Assembly: GCA_030529825.1 (NCBI GenBank)
Contig: JAUMWD010000012.1
Coordinates: forward strand, 1 to 49,734
Length of the DNA stretch: 49,734 nt
Direction of reading: 5' to 3'
DNA from: Bacillota bacterium
GTDB lineage: Bacteria > Bacillota > Clostridia > Oscillospirales > Oscillospiraceae
Every line of letters starts with the position of its first letter. The stretch's first letter is position 1. A program made the translations under genes and the position numbers. Of the stretch, positions 17,824 to 24,394 are shown piece by piece. Below the pieces are notes generated by a model, which was given only the letters and a program-made list of their open reading frames with translations, searched no databases and was not told the DNA's origin.

Positions 17824-17860
17824 TTATGTGGTTGTGGAGGAGAGACTTGAACTCACAATC
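17824..17860 (-). other. tRNA 3'-end-like remnant, right flank of the kinase islet
   Basis: On the minus strand, GTGAGTTCAAGTCTCTC resembles a T-arm and CTCCACAACCA resembles an acceptor strand with CCA. No full tRNA is found. It resembles the segment at 14838-14872 (shared GTTG-GGAGGAG...TTGAAC-CAC), so the pair may be old attachment sites. Confidence 0.4.
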
Positions 17861-17931
17861 TTCGGGGTATGCGCGAATGGATATGGCATACTAAAACATG
17901 TTCTGAACAAATAACACAACTACGAAAAAGT

Positions 17932-17963
17932 AATACAGCAAGCCTGAATTGGCTTGCTGTATT
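17932..17963 (-). terminator. Terminator of the two-nuclease operon
   Basis: Perfect 13-bp arms AATACAGCAAGCC and GGCTTGCTGTATT with a 6-base loop, followed on the minus strand by ACTTTTTCG. It lies 7 bases after the GIY-YIG gene stop. Confidence 0.8.
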
Positions 17964-17970
17964 CATATAA

Positions 17971-18657
17971 TTATTGTTCTGAACACAGTTCTCTTATCCT
18001 CAAAAGCTCTTTATCGCTCAGCGGAATTCCGTTAAGCCCCTGCTTAAGCCACATTCCGCTTGTGCGGATTTTTTCTTCCGGACTGTACAAGCCGTTCCAC
18101 TCAGGACCTGGGCCGAACTTTGCACAGCTATTGAGGGTTGCGATTATGCCTTCTTCCAATCTCAGCCGTTCATCTTTATCTTCTACTTCGAGCACCGCAA
18201 AGCTGAACGCCGAGCGCATATACTCGCTCACGCGTTTTTCAATTTCCGCCTGCTTCATTCGGTCTATGCTGGCGGCATTTTCTTTTTTGGCTCTGTTCAA
18301 CGACCACGCTTCCAAATAGGCATCGCCGTCTTTATTGAGCATCGCTTTGCCGACATTTTTTCTGAAAATACTACGGTCTTTTTTCTCATTTATGAAATGG
18401 CAATTCAAGCGTTTTTTCAGTCTGCCATCACCGATATGCGTGCCGACTCGCACAATGCGGTCAACATCTTCGTACTTCTCGCCTTTTTCAAAAACGATGT
18501 ACACCCCGCTATCAAAAGGTATATCTGAAATACTATCCCATGTATATCTCGGGAGCGCATTGAAGATTTCGTGAAGGCTGTCGCACATATGCTTTTGGGT
18601 GCAGTTTCCCTGCTGTAACACTTCCATTCTGTTGTTATAGCAGCACTTTTTATTCAT
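17971..18657 (-). CDS. GIY-YIG-fold endonuclease-like protein, third gene of candidate defence operon
   Basis: 228 residues. The GIY-YIG hallmarks are readable: GVY at residues 51-53, RVG at 70-72 in place of YIG, GDGRLKKRL with the conserved Arg (79 or 83), and a later Glu in LEEGIIATLN. This is the variant (G-V-Y...V-G) seen in several restriction-type GIY-YIG enzymes. The catalytic Tyr, Arg and Glu candidates are intact. The C-terminus (CAKFGPGPEWNGLYSPEEKI) follows the usual helix after the metal-binding Glu. The start overlaps the previous stop by four bases (ATGA), so the three genes are coupled. Likely a DNA-cutting effector. The length is about that of a stand-alone GIY-YIG restriction subunit. 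Confidence 0.7.
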   Translation of the reverse strand: MNKKCCYNNRMEVLQQGNCTQKHMCDSLHEIFNALPRYTWDSISDIPFDSGVYIVFEKGEKYEDVDRIVRVGTHIGDGRLKKRLNCHFINEKKDRSIFRKNVGKAMLNKDGDAYLEAWSLNRAKKENAASIDRMKQAEIEKRVSEYMRSAFSFAVLEVEDKDERLRLEEGIIATLNSCAKFGPGPEWNGLYSPEEKIRTSGMWLKQGLNGIPLSDKELLRIRELCSEQ

Positions 18658-19217
18658 GTTCCACTCCTGTTTGAAATTACGCCGTCGATTTCATTTTTCA
18701 GTTCAGCGTACGGTATCGGCTCAAAGCCAAAGCTTTTTATGCGGCTGAGTGAAATGGTTTTATTTTCTCCGCAGTGCTCGTTGATAAATGCTGTCGGCAC
18801 AACATAAAACTCCCAGTGCTCCAATTTCGTCGGGTCGGCTTCCTGTCTGGTGTTGCCGAGCAGCAGACAGAACACATAAACATCGTTCTGGCGTTCCAGA
18901 AGCTCCGTTCCGGGAGTATAGGCCTTAGCAATTGAAAATGTCCTCTGCTGCGAAACCTTATCATCCTTGCGCCATGTCTGGAAGTAGCCTGAGCATTTGA
19001 CCTCGATTCTTTTGCCGCAATAGTCGATGTCATACAGCTCCCAGTTTTCAATATTGCTTGCCCTTGTGTTTCCGAGAGCATGCGCAACGAGATATTCCGC
19101 AAGGTCGTTTCTCGGGTCGGCAAGCAGGTCATTATACATATACCGCCAGAAATCAATTACGCTTATACCGAGGTCTTTTCCTCTGTCAGTAAATACTTCT
19201 TCACCGTGTGCTTTCAT
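18654..19217 (-). CDS. PD-(D/E)XK nuclease-like protein, second gene of candidate defence operon
   Basis: 187 residues. The motif set Glu41 (LAEYLVAHALG), Asp63/Asp65 (WELYDIDYCGKR), then E72-V-K74 followed by CSGYFQTW is the E...D...E-x-K active site of restriction-endonuclease-like folds. The next segment, RTFSIAKAYTPG, then QNDVYVFCLLLG and LEHWEFYVVPTAFIN, matches the core strand-helix pattern in this clan. No DNA methyltransferase or helicase motif is present. It overlaps both neighbours by four bases. Likely a DNA nuclease working with the GIY-YIG protein; target specificity may come from the first gene. Confidence 0.75.
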   Translation of the reverse strand: MKAHGEEVFTDRGKDLGISVIDFWRYMYNDLLADPRNDLAEYLVAHALGNTRASNIENWELYDIDYCGKRIEVKCSGYFQTWRKDDKVSQQRTFSIAKAYTPGTELLERQNDVYVFCLLLGNTRQEADPTKLEHWEFYVVPTAFINEHCGENKTISLSRIKSFGFEPIPYAELKNEIDGVISNRSGT

Positions 19218-20317
19218 GATAATGCCACCAGTTCTCTTTTCAGCCGTTCTATTTTCATAACAATGTCGGCGTACTCCGTATACGCATCGACAATTTCCTT
19301 GTCGTTTTCAAAGGTCGGGCGCATTGCGAATCTGCGGTTTATGATGAATGATTTTTCTTCATTTTCAAACTTCACCTTGATGCGCTCGTTTTCGTGTTCG
19401 ACGATTATTCCCTTGCCGTACTTAGCCTGGAACACTTCGACATTCAAAAGTGAAATGCTTTCGTACGGCTCGAGGCTGACTTCAAGCTCATGAATCTGAC
19501 GCTCAAGCTCATCTGTCTTCTTCTGCTTTTCTGCCCGCTCCTGCTCCCTGAGCTGCTCCAGCCTGAACTCTTTTATACTGTCCTTCTTTGATGCGTGCTC
19601 AAGGCCCGTGTAAAAATTATAGGCTCTGCAGCAGTACATGAGGTCAAAGGCCATGAGGTGAAGGCTCTCATCGCGATAGAACGGCCCGCTCTCCACAAGC
19701 TCAAAGTACTTTTTCATCAGGCTCTCGTGCTGCTTAAGCGCATCAACTATGATTTCACATAGCTGATAATACCGCTCGAGACTAAAATCCTCGCCTGAGC
19801 CGATATCCACGCCGAATTCTATGTGCTTGGCAAATTCCTCTGCCTCGCTGTATCTGTAAATGAAGTTTTCCTCAGGCGCAGCAAACGACAGATAGCACGA
19901 GGCTGCGTGGCGGTCCTGCTTGTACTTCCAGCATTGCGGGAAGTGCTTCTGACGGATTTTCTCAATCTCAGCAAGGAACTTTTCCATATTCATCTGACGA
20001 AGGTTAATATCTCCGCCGTCGGGCGCAAACAGCACATCACGAAACAGCGCCTTGACTTCATCGGGGCAAACCTCGGCCATCTTAACTATGCCGCTTGTAG
20101 GCGAAACCCGGCTGTTGTCGATGAGGAAGGAGCTCTCCTTGCGGGCTCTGGCAAAGAGCTTTGAAAATTCTTCTTTCTCGGCTCCTTCTGCAAACCACAC
20201 ATCGCGGAAGCATTTCACTGCTTTCCATTTGAATATCTCGTCGTTAACCGAGTTGTTAACCATGGCGTAATTGTTATCGTATCTGTCTATCAGCTCATGC
20301 AGGTTGTGGTCATTCAT
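19214..20317 (-). CDS. McrB-N-terminal-like protein with coiled coil and SH3-like tail, first gene of candidate defence operon
   Basis: 367 residues, no signal peptide. Residues about 1-235 (EIFKWKAVKCFRDVWF; VCPDEVKALFRDVLF; DRHAASCYLSFAAPEENFIYRYSEAEEFA) resemble, from memory, an N-terminal region found on some McrB-like AAA+ restriction proteins, here without the GTPase. A charged coiled coil follows at about 245-290 (EQLREQERAEKQKKTDELER). The C-terminal part, YGKGIIVEHENERIKVKFENEEK, looks like a small beta-barrel of the tudor/KOW kind that often binds nucleic acid or protein. This suggests a sensor or scaffold that recruits the two nucleases. GGAG is 8 bases before the ATG and a good promoter lies upstream. 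Confidence 0.6.
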   Translation of the reverse strand: MNDHNLHELIDRYDNNYAMVNNSVNDEIFKWKAVKCFRDVWFAEGAEKEEFSKLFARARKESSFLIDNSRVSPTSGIVKMAEVCPDEVKALFRDVLFAPDGGDINLRQMNMEKFLAEIEKIRQKHFPQCWKYKQDRHAASCYLSFAAPEENFIYRYSEAEEFAKHIEFGVDIGSGEDFSLERYYQLCEIIVDALKQHESLMKKYFELVESGPFYRDESLHLMAFDLMYCCRAYNFYTGLEHASKKDSIKEFRLEQLREQERAEKQKKTDELERQIHELEVSLEPYESISLLNVEVFQAKYGKGIIVEHENERIKVKFENEEKSFIINRRFAMRPTFENDKEIVDAYTEYADIVMKIERLKRELVALS

Positions 20318-20348
20318 CGCTTTTCTCCAAAGTTATAGTATTATCTAT

Positions 20349-20377
20349 ATTCTACTGGTAATTTCTTCATATGGCAA
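20349..20377 (-). promoter_or_regulatory. Promoter of the two-nuclease operon
   Basis: On the minus strand, TTGCCA (20377-20372), a 17-base spacer and TAGAAT (20354-20349), about 30 bases before the ATG at 20317. Confidence 0.65.
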
Positions 20378-20385
20378 GTCGCGAC

Positions 20386-20435
20386 AAAAGAAAAACGGAT
20401 CAAAGAGCGGTTCACCCTTCCGTCCTTGACCCGTT
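20386..20435 (-). terminator. Terminator of the double-HTH gene
   Basis: Imperfect stem: CCGTCCTTGACCCGTT (20420-20435) against AACGGATCAAAGAGCGG (20394-20410), followed on the minus strand by TTTTTCTTTTGTC. It separates the double-HTH gene from the nuclease operon. Confidence 0.6.
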
Positions 20436-20448
20436 CTCCGTATTTCTT

Positions 20449-21600
20449 TTACTGCTTCGTCTTGGCTCTTTCCGTCAATGCATTGACATACTGCTCCAGA
20501 TGCTCCATCTGCGGTAGGATATAGTTTCTGCACTGCAGCGTTTCGGCATGGATATCCGCCTCATAGCCGCTCACAATAGTGCGTGCGACCAGCGCGCGCA
20601 TATCAAAGGGCAGGCTGACATATTCTACCATCATCTCAAGCACCGCATTCCAATAAGAGCCGTACTCGCCGAACATCAGATACGCGGTCATCAGCAGCTC
20701 GCCGGAGGATGCCGCGTTGAAGTGTTCCGTTAATTCTTTGCGCAAAGAGGCTGTTGCGTCGCTCAGGCTGACCGGCTCAAACGGGTCTAATGCGTTGCGC
20801 AGATAGAACCACATATTTTTGCCCAGTATGCGAAACCATGTATTCAATTCCAGAACGGTGGGCTGTATATCCTTCTCCCAGTTCTGAATAGTGCGTTCAC
20901 TCTTGTTCAGTGCCTTCGCCATATACTTTTGCGACACATTGCTGCTGATGCGGGATTCCCGCAGAACAGTCGCCGTAACATAGGTGACAGGCAGATTATA
21001 AAAGCCGACCATATAGCCGCTGTTATTGTTCAGAATTGACTTTTTTGCGGCGCTGATGGCACCCTGCACGAGTACATGCTCCGGGTCTGCAAACGGGAGC
21101 GGCGTTGCATTATGATTCGCTTTGCATATATCATAGGCCATATGAATCATTTCCACAACATGATGCCGCTTCAACAAAGTAAGATGGGCATACGCACAGT
21201 ATAGCTCCAGCAAGCAGTTCCACTCCTGCGATGTGCCCCGGAACATAATGTGGTACAGCCTCTGCACCTCTATTTCGCCTGCGGTCTCATTGATATATTG
21301 CAACAGGGCTTTGCGCAGCTGTGCATCACTGCTGTTTGCGCTCAATCCCGCAAAGGTATCCGGCCACAAGAAATTCAGCAATGACCTGAACATATTACAG
21401 CCGGTCACATCAAACCATTCCAGCATGACCGACAGCGTAGGTGAGCCGTCACCGCTTTCCCACGCCTTAATCGTACTCTCGGAAAAGCCGATTTTTTCGG
21501 ACATTTCTCTTCGGCTCAGGTCTGCCTTTGCACGACATTTTGAAAGAATCTGACCGCAGAGCTCCGCGTTTCTGATAAGCTGATTGAAATAGCTGTCCAT
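20449..21600 (-). CDS. Large regulator with two XRE-type helix-turn-helix domains
   Basis: 383 residues from ATG 21600; a GTG at 21609 is possible, but AGGTGGAG sits 8 bases before the ATG. An XRE-type HTH lies near residues 23-60 (LSRREMSEKIGFSESTIKAW). A second HTH of the same type lies near 215-250 (VSQKYMAKALNKSERTIQNW). Each is followed by a helical region (FRSLLNFLWPDTFAG; MWFYLRNALDPFEP), so the protein looks like an internal tandem duplication of an HTH-plus-helical module. It lies 84 bases downstream of the Spo0A-like gene on the same strand and is probably co-transcribed. A DNA-binding role is near certain. What it controls is unknown; no membrane segment or catalytic domain is seen. 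Confidence 0.75.
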   Translation of the reverse strand: MDSYFNQLIRNAELCGQILSKCRAKADLSRREMSEKIGFSESTIKAWESGDGSPTLSVMLEWFDVTGCNMFRSLLNFLWPDTFAGLSANSSDAQLRKALLQYINETAGEIEVQRLYHIMFRGTSQEWNCLLELYCAYAHLTLLKRHHVVEMIHMAYDICKANHNATPLPFADPEHVLVQGAISAAKKSILNNNSGYMVGFYNLPVTYVTATVLRESRISSNVSQKYMAKALNKSERTIQNWEKDIQPTVLELNTWFRILGKNMWFYLRNALDPFEPVSLSDATASLRKELTEHFNAASSGELLMTAYLMFGEYGSYWNAVLEMMVEYVSLPFDMRALVARTIVSGYEADIHAETLQCRNYILPQMEHLEQYVNALTERAKTKQ

Positions 21601-21684
21601 AATCTCCACTCCACCTATAAAACAAATCAGATATATACCGTCGTCATTGTCTCTATTTCCATTATAGAGAATTGATAGTTTTTT

Positions 21685-22287
21685 TCAAGCAGTATTTCCC
21701 ATATGGCCCATGCCGGTCCTGTCGGTATCTGACTGCATACCCAGAGTCAGCTTATCCACTATTTGAGAAACAAATTCGGAATTGGTGGGTTTGCCGCGAT
21801 TCGGGTCAACGGTGTAGCCAAAGTATTTTTCAAGAGTTTCTATGTTTCCTCTGTTCCACACAACTTCGACGGCATAGCGCATAGCGCGCTCAACACTGCC
21901 GGCTGTTGTGTGAAATTCTCCGGCAACATACGGATACAGCTGTTTTGTTATGGCTCGAAGGATTTCCGGCTTTCTTACCGCGGAGTAAATGGCAAAGCGA
22001 AGGTATTGATATCCCAGCAGATTGGCCGGCATACCGAGCTCTCGCAGGGTTTGCGAAATTTCTGCAAGACCGGGTGTGCTTGTGCTGCTGTACATTGTTG
22101 TATCCTCGCAGATAACCTGCCCGCTGCAATGCGGTGCATTATCTGCAATATCCGTCAACGCCATTCTCAGCAGCCGATAAAGTTCCTCCCCGTCAATGTT
22201 ATCGGGCAGACGGTCAAAAAGCAAAATGCCGGTCAGATTTTTGGAGAAGCTTTCATCGGCGCAAATAAATGTCTGTGTAACTTGCAT
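21685..22287 (-). CDS. Spo0A C-terminal (effector) domain protein lacking a receiver
   Basis: 200 residues. Residues about 75-190 are a clear Spo0A_C domain: LRELGMPANLLGYQYLRFAI, ITKQLYPYVAGEFHTTAGSV, VERAMRYAVEVVWNRGNIET, FGYTVDPNRGKPTNSEFV. The recognition-helix region (SVERAMRYAVE) is well kept. The first 75 residues are not a phospho-receiver: no DD...D...K pattern, instead CADESFSKNLTGILLFDRLPD and an acidic helix, so activity is not controlled by the usual aspartyl phosphorelay. GAGG lies 9 bases before the ATG. It could act as a phosphorylation-independent competitor or helper at 0A boxes. A 0A-like motif lies upstream. Confidence 0.85.
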   Translation of the reverse strand: MQVTQTFICADESFSKNLTGILLFDRLPDNIDGEELYRLLRMALTDIADNAPHCSGQVICEDTTMYSSTSTPGLAEISQTLRELGMPANLLGYQYLRFAIYSAVRKPEILRAITKQLYPYVAGEFHTTAGSVERAMRYAVEVVWNRGNIETLEKYFGYTVDPNRGKPTNSEFVSQIVDKLTLGMQSDTDRTGMGHMGNTA

Positions 22288-22329
22288 TTTTCATCATCCT
22301 CGTTTTCAATTTTTTCCCCGAAAAAAAGA

Positions 22330-22633
22330 TAGCATATCCCCGTTTGTTTGTACTTTCTAAATTTTTCGACTTTTTCGTATAATTTTACCGAGGAGTAAGT
22401 CTGTTTTCAGAATGAAATTTTTCGTCCGGTTTTCTCGCATTATCTGCGCAAATATTTCGTTGGACAGAAGAGACCCAGCGTTATCCTGCCACCGACAAGA
22501 TGTGGCAAGCCCTCGAAATGGATGAAATCCTCAACTTTCCTTCATGAACTTTAGATTATAAAATGAACTTTATACTGAAATAGCTCTCGGCTGCCGATTC
22601 GCTCCGGTGCCGAGGGCGTTTCTAATATCTGCG
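22330..22633. other. Non-coding gap with a gene-tail remnant
   Basis: AT-rich upstream region of the Spo0A-like gene. At about 22463-22546 the plus strand has an open tail of 27 residues ending at TGA (…RYPATDKMWQALEMDEIL…) without a start, which looks like the 3' end of a lost gene. Nothing else recognisable. Confidence 0.35.
22364..22371. promoter_or_regulatory. 0A-box-like motif upstream of the Spo0A-like gene
   Basis: TTTCGACT (minus AGTCGAAA) differs from the Spo0A box core TTCGACA in the last base, about 80 bases before the ATG at 22287. It suggests autoregulation. A single short motif in AT-rich DNA is weak evidence. Confidence 0.3.
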
Positions 22634-22880
22634 TTGGCGTCAAAATTGGCGTCAAATTAATTTGCCATGTTTCAAACTCGCCGAAAAAGTTCATAAAAAT
22701 AAGAAAAACCGCCTGAAATAGGCGGTTTTTTGGAGAAGGGCGAAAATTTTGATAGAAAGTTTTTAGGGGGTAAAAACGAGCGTTAGGGGGTAAAAATTCT
22801 CCCTGGGGGATAAAGTAAGTCAATTATAGTATGCCAAAGTTAATCAATTATAGTGTATCATAGTGTGTTCAAAGACAACC
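22634..22880 (+). repeat. Dispersed repeat R1, copy A (integrase-tail repeat)
   Basis: 247 bases similar to 36991-37240 in the same orientation. It begins with 26 codons of a tyrosine-recombinase-like tail (VGVKIGVKLICHVSNSPKK...), preserved in both copies with silent changes and different stops (TGA here, TAA in copy B). A terminator hairpin follows at 22704-22731 (AAAAACCGCCT/AGGCGGTTTTT), then TTTTGATAGAA, three G5 blocks about 20 bases apart, two TCAATTATAGT direct repeats and GTTCAAAGACA. It probably marks the end of an old integrative element. Confidence 0.75.
22704..22731 (+). terminator. Terminator inside repeat R1 copy A
   Basis: AAAAACCGCCT-gaaat-AGGCGGTTTTTT, directly at the stop of the integrase-tail remnant. 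The same hairpin occurs at 37061-37088 and, with a changed loop, at 41305-41333. Confidence 0.75.
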
Positions 22881-22939
22881 CATGAAGTGGTAAGCTTAAA
22901 TTGGACACGGAGGGGGTACATTTTGGACAAGTGATGTAT

Positions 22940-23035
22940 AATGGAAGGACACCATTACAAACACTGTCATCCACAAATGCCCTGAAAGTGAACAGGAGGC
23001 ACACCATGCTTCACTCGGACCAAGGCTCCGTTTAT
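22940..23035 (+). pseudogene. IS3-family transposase (OrfB) fragment
   Basis: A short frame ending in ALKVNRRHTMLHSDQGSVY matches the HSDQGSQY block around the second Asp of the IS3-family DDE catalytic domain. Nothing of the rest of the enzyme remains. The sequence just before it (22905-22930) has two TTGGACA direct motifs that could be an old element end. Confidence 0.6.
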
Positions 23036-23069
23036 CTATTCGTTCAACCATTTTTTCATCTACAAACAT
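23000..23069 (-). pseudogene. 5' stub of an unknown gene
   Basis: AAGGAGGAG, a very strong RBS, precedes ATG 23069 on the minus strand. About 16 residues follow (MFVDEKMVERIDKRSL) before the frame runs into the antisense of the IS3 fragment. It looks like the start of a gene truncated by the insertion or its excision. Confidence 0.35.
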
Positions 23070-23102
23070 GATTAACTCCTCCTTATAAATCGGGCGGCAC
23101 CC

Positions 23103-23378
23103 GTGAAAATGTGCCGCCCCTCCCGGGGCATCGACGTGGACGATGTGGACGCCGTGTTCAACTTTGAGGTGCCCGAGGAGAATGAGTATTATATCCACCG
23201 CATCGGCCGCACGGGCCGTGCCAAGCGTCATGGCGTGGCCTATACGCTGCTGTCGGATTTCCCCAGCCGCATGCGCCTTTCGGATATTGAGCGCAATACC
23301 CGCAGCCAGATCATCACCGCCACCGTGGATGACGAGGGCCACGTGACGGAGAAGAAGTACCAAATCAAAAAGGCGTGA
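23103..23378 (+). pseudogene. C-terminal fragment of a DEAD-box RNA helicase
   Basis: 91 residues. [17 protein letters not shown] is motif V and [13 protein letters not shown] is motif VI of DEAD-box helicases (CshA/DeaD type); the remaining 80% of the enzyme is missing. An ATG happens to open the frame but no RBS is present. The DNA is about 60% GC with C/G third positions, well above the neighbours, and looks foreign. Its last 66 bases recur at 23972-24037. Confidence 0.75.
23293..23358 (+). repeat. Duplicated helicase tail, copy 1
   Basis: 66 bases, about 90% identical to 23972-24037 in the same orientation. The two copies bracket the GNAT gene. Confidence 0.75.
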
Positions 23379-23401
23379 TCCCAACGGGATCACACCTTTT
23401 T
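23367..23401. terminator. Terminator between helicase tail and GNAT gene
   Basis: AAAAAGGCGTGATCCC-aac-GGGATCACACCTTTTT, with one weak pair, flanked by A and T tracts. It can serve the plus-strand helicase remnant and the minus-strand GNAT gene. Confidence 0.75.
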
Positions 23402-23424
23402 ATCTGCTATGGAAACGTGTGGGC

Positions 23425-23913
23425 TCAAATGGTTTTCTGCAGGTAGCAGATGCCGAACCGGCGGCCGAACTTGCTGCCGATCTCCGGCAGTTCACCCACC
23501 AAAGAAAAACCGTGCTGCTTGTGGAAAGAGAGACTGCCTTCATTTTCGGAGGAGACCTCCGCAACCAGATGGCAGATGCCACGCTCCTTGGCCTCGGCTT
23601 CCAGCCGGGCCAGACACTGACTGCCCAGACCCTTGCCGGTGCAGGCGGGGTCAATGAAGTAGGTCAGGCAGGCGGCATCGGTGAAAGAGGAGAAAGGATT
23701 GTAGGCGCTCAGCTGGCAAAAACCCACCACATGCTCGCCGTTCAGCAGTGCGTAAGCGGGATAGCCCTCAGATTTTTTCAGAAACATCTCGAAAAACGGA
23801 ACGGGCAGCGCCTTGCCGGGAAAGGCAGCGGTGCCGTTTTCCACATAGTAGTTAAAAATGCGCATAACGCCCTCGGCGTGCTCCTGGGACAAAGGTGCAA
23901 ACGTGATATCCAT
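23425..23913 (-). CDS. GNAT-family N-acetyltransferase
   Basis: 162 residues. The GNAT acetyl-CoA loop is readable as DPACTGKGLGSQCLARLEAEA (Q/R-x-x-G-x-G/A), with the preceding acceptor-side strand CLTYFIDP and the C-terminal FHKQHGFSLVGELPEIGSKFG typical of the phosphinothricin/YncA-like branch, which acetylates amino groups of small molecules. ATG 23913 was chosen because AAAGGA lies 8 bases upstream, inside the longer frame starting at 23931. The gene is GC-rich and lies between two copies of a helicase tail, so it probably arrived or was duplicated with that DNA. The sequence is complete and likely functional. Confidence 0.8.
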   Translation of the reverse strand: MDITFAPLSQEHAEGVMRIFNYYVENGTAAFPGKALPVPFFEMFLKKSEGYPAYALLNGEHVVGFCQLSAYNPFSSFTDAACLTYFIDPACTGKGLGSQCLARLEAEAKERGICHLVAEVSSENEGSLSFHKQHGFSLVGELPEIGSKFGRRFGICYLQKTI

Positions 23914-23971
23914 ATCAAAATTCCTTTCCATTTGTGATGATGGTACTATTTTACCATATCCCGCAGTCAGG

Positions 23972-24037
23972 GCAATACCCGCAGCCGGATCATCACCGCC
24001 GCCGTGGACGACGAGGGCTATGTAGCGGAGAAGAAGT
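23972..24037 (+). repeat. Duplicated helicase tail, copy 2 (degenerate)
   Basis: Second copy of the helicase 3' end (see 23293-23358). It carries about six substitutions, including one that creates a stop in GGCTATGTAGCG. Confidence 0.75.
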
Positions 24038-24077
24038 GACAAACAGATATTTACGGAGGAAAGAATGATGCAGAACA

Positions 24078-24209
24078 AATGATGGCTTCATGATTGTTTT
24101 CCACATAGTACTGTGGGACTTCCCCCTCGTTGACTTTGCACTTCTTGGTTAGAAAGTCCGTGGTAACGGTCTTTTGGTCAAGCGGGGTGATACGGAAGTA
24201 CGAGCAACA
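24078..24209 (-). pseudogene. Large serine recombinase fragment
   Basis: The minus strand reads [20 protein letters not shown] then [14 protein letters not shown], the end of the Recombinase domain (N-E-G-E-x-P-Q-Y-Y-V-E-x-x-H-x-A-I-I) of large serine recombinases. Only about 43 residues survive, with neither catalytic Ser domain nor coiled-coil part. Confidence 0.65.
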
Positions 24210-24286
24210 CCCCGAAACACATTGAAAACACTACATTTTTACGGCATGGACGCACGGGTTTCTCAATAATTTAAGGAGAAACCGCC

Positions 24287-24394
24287 ATGACAAATTTTAT
24301 AGAAGAGTTCTACTACGGCAATATCGACCCGCAGGCGCGCAGCTTCGAGCAAAATAAAAAAGTGCAGTATGATATGCGCATTTTACCACTCTAG
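24287..24394 (+). pseudogene. Truncated DUF6809-like small protein
   Basis: AAGGAG lies before ATG 24287. The first 22 residues (MTNFIEEFYYGNIDPQARSF) match the start of DUF6809-type proteins common on conjugative elements of gut Firmicutes. The frame stops after 35 residues, overlapping the 3' end of the ABC ATPase gene. Probably a 3'-truncated remnant. Confidence 0.55.

Noticed and set aside
14838-17860. Intact tRNA genes at the two islet flanks
   Set aside because: Only T-arm and acceptor-like portions are present. No D-arm or anticodon arm can be folded upstream, so these are remnants at best.
22747-22815. G-quadruplex in the triple G-block of repeat R1
   Set aside because: Only three G-runs, with loops of about 15 bases. 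A stable intramolecular quadruplex is not expected.
22551-22823. 90-residue minus-strand ORF across repeat R1
   Set aside because: It crosses the terminator hairpin and is antisense to the recombinase-tail codons that are preserved by silent changes in both copies.
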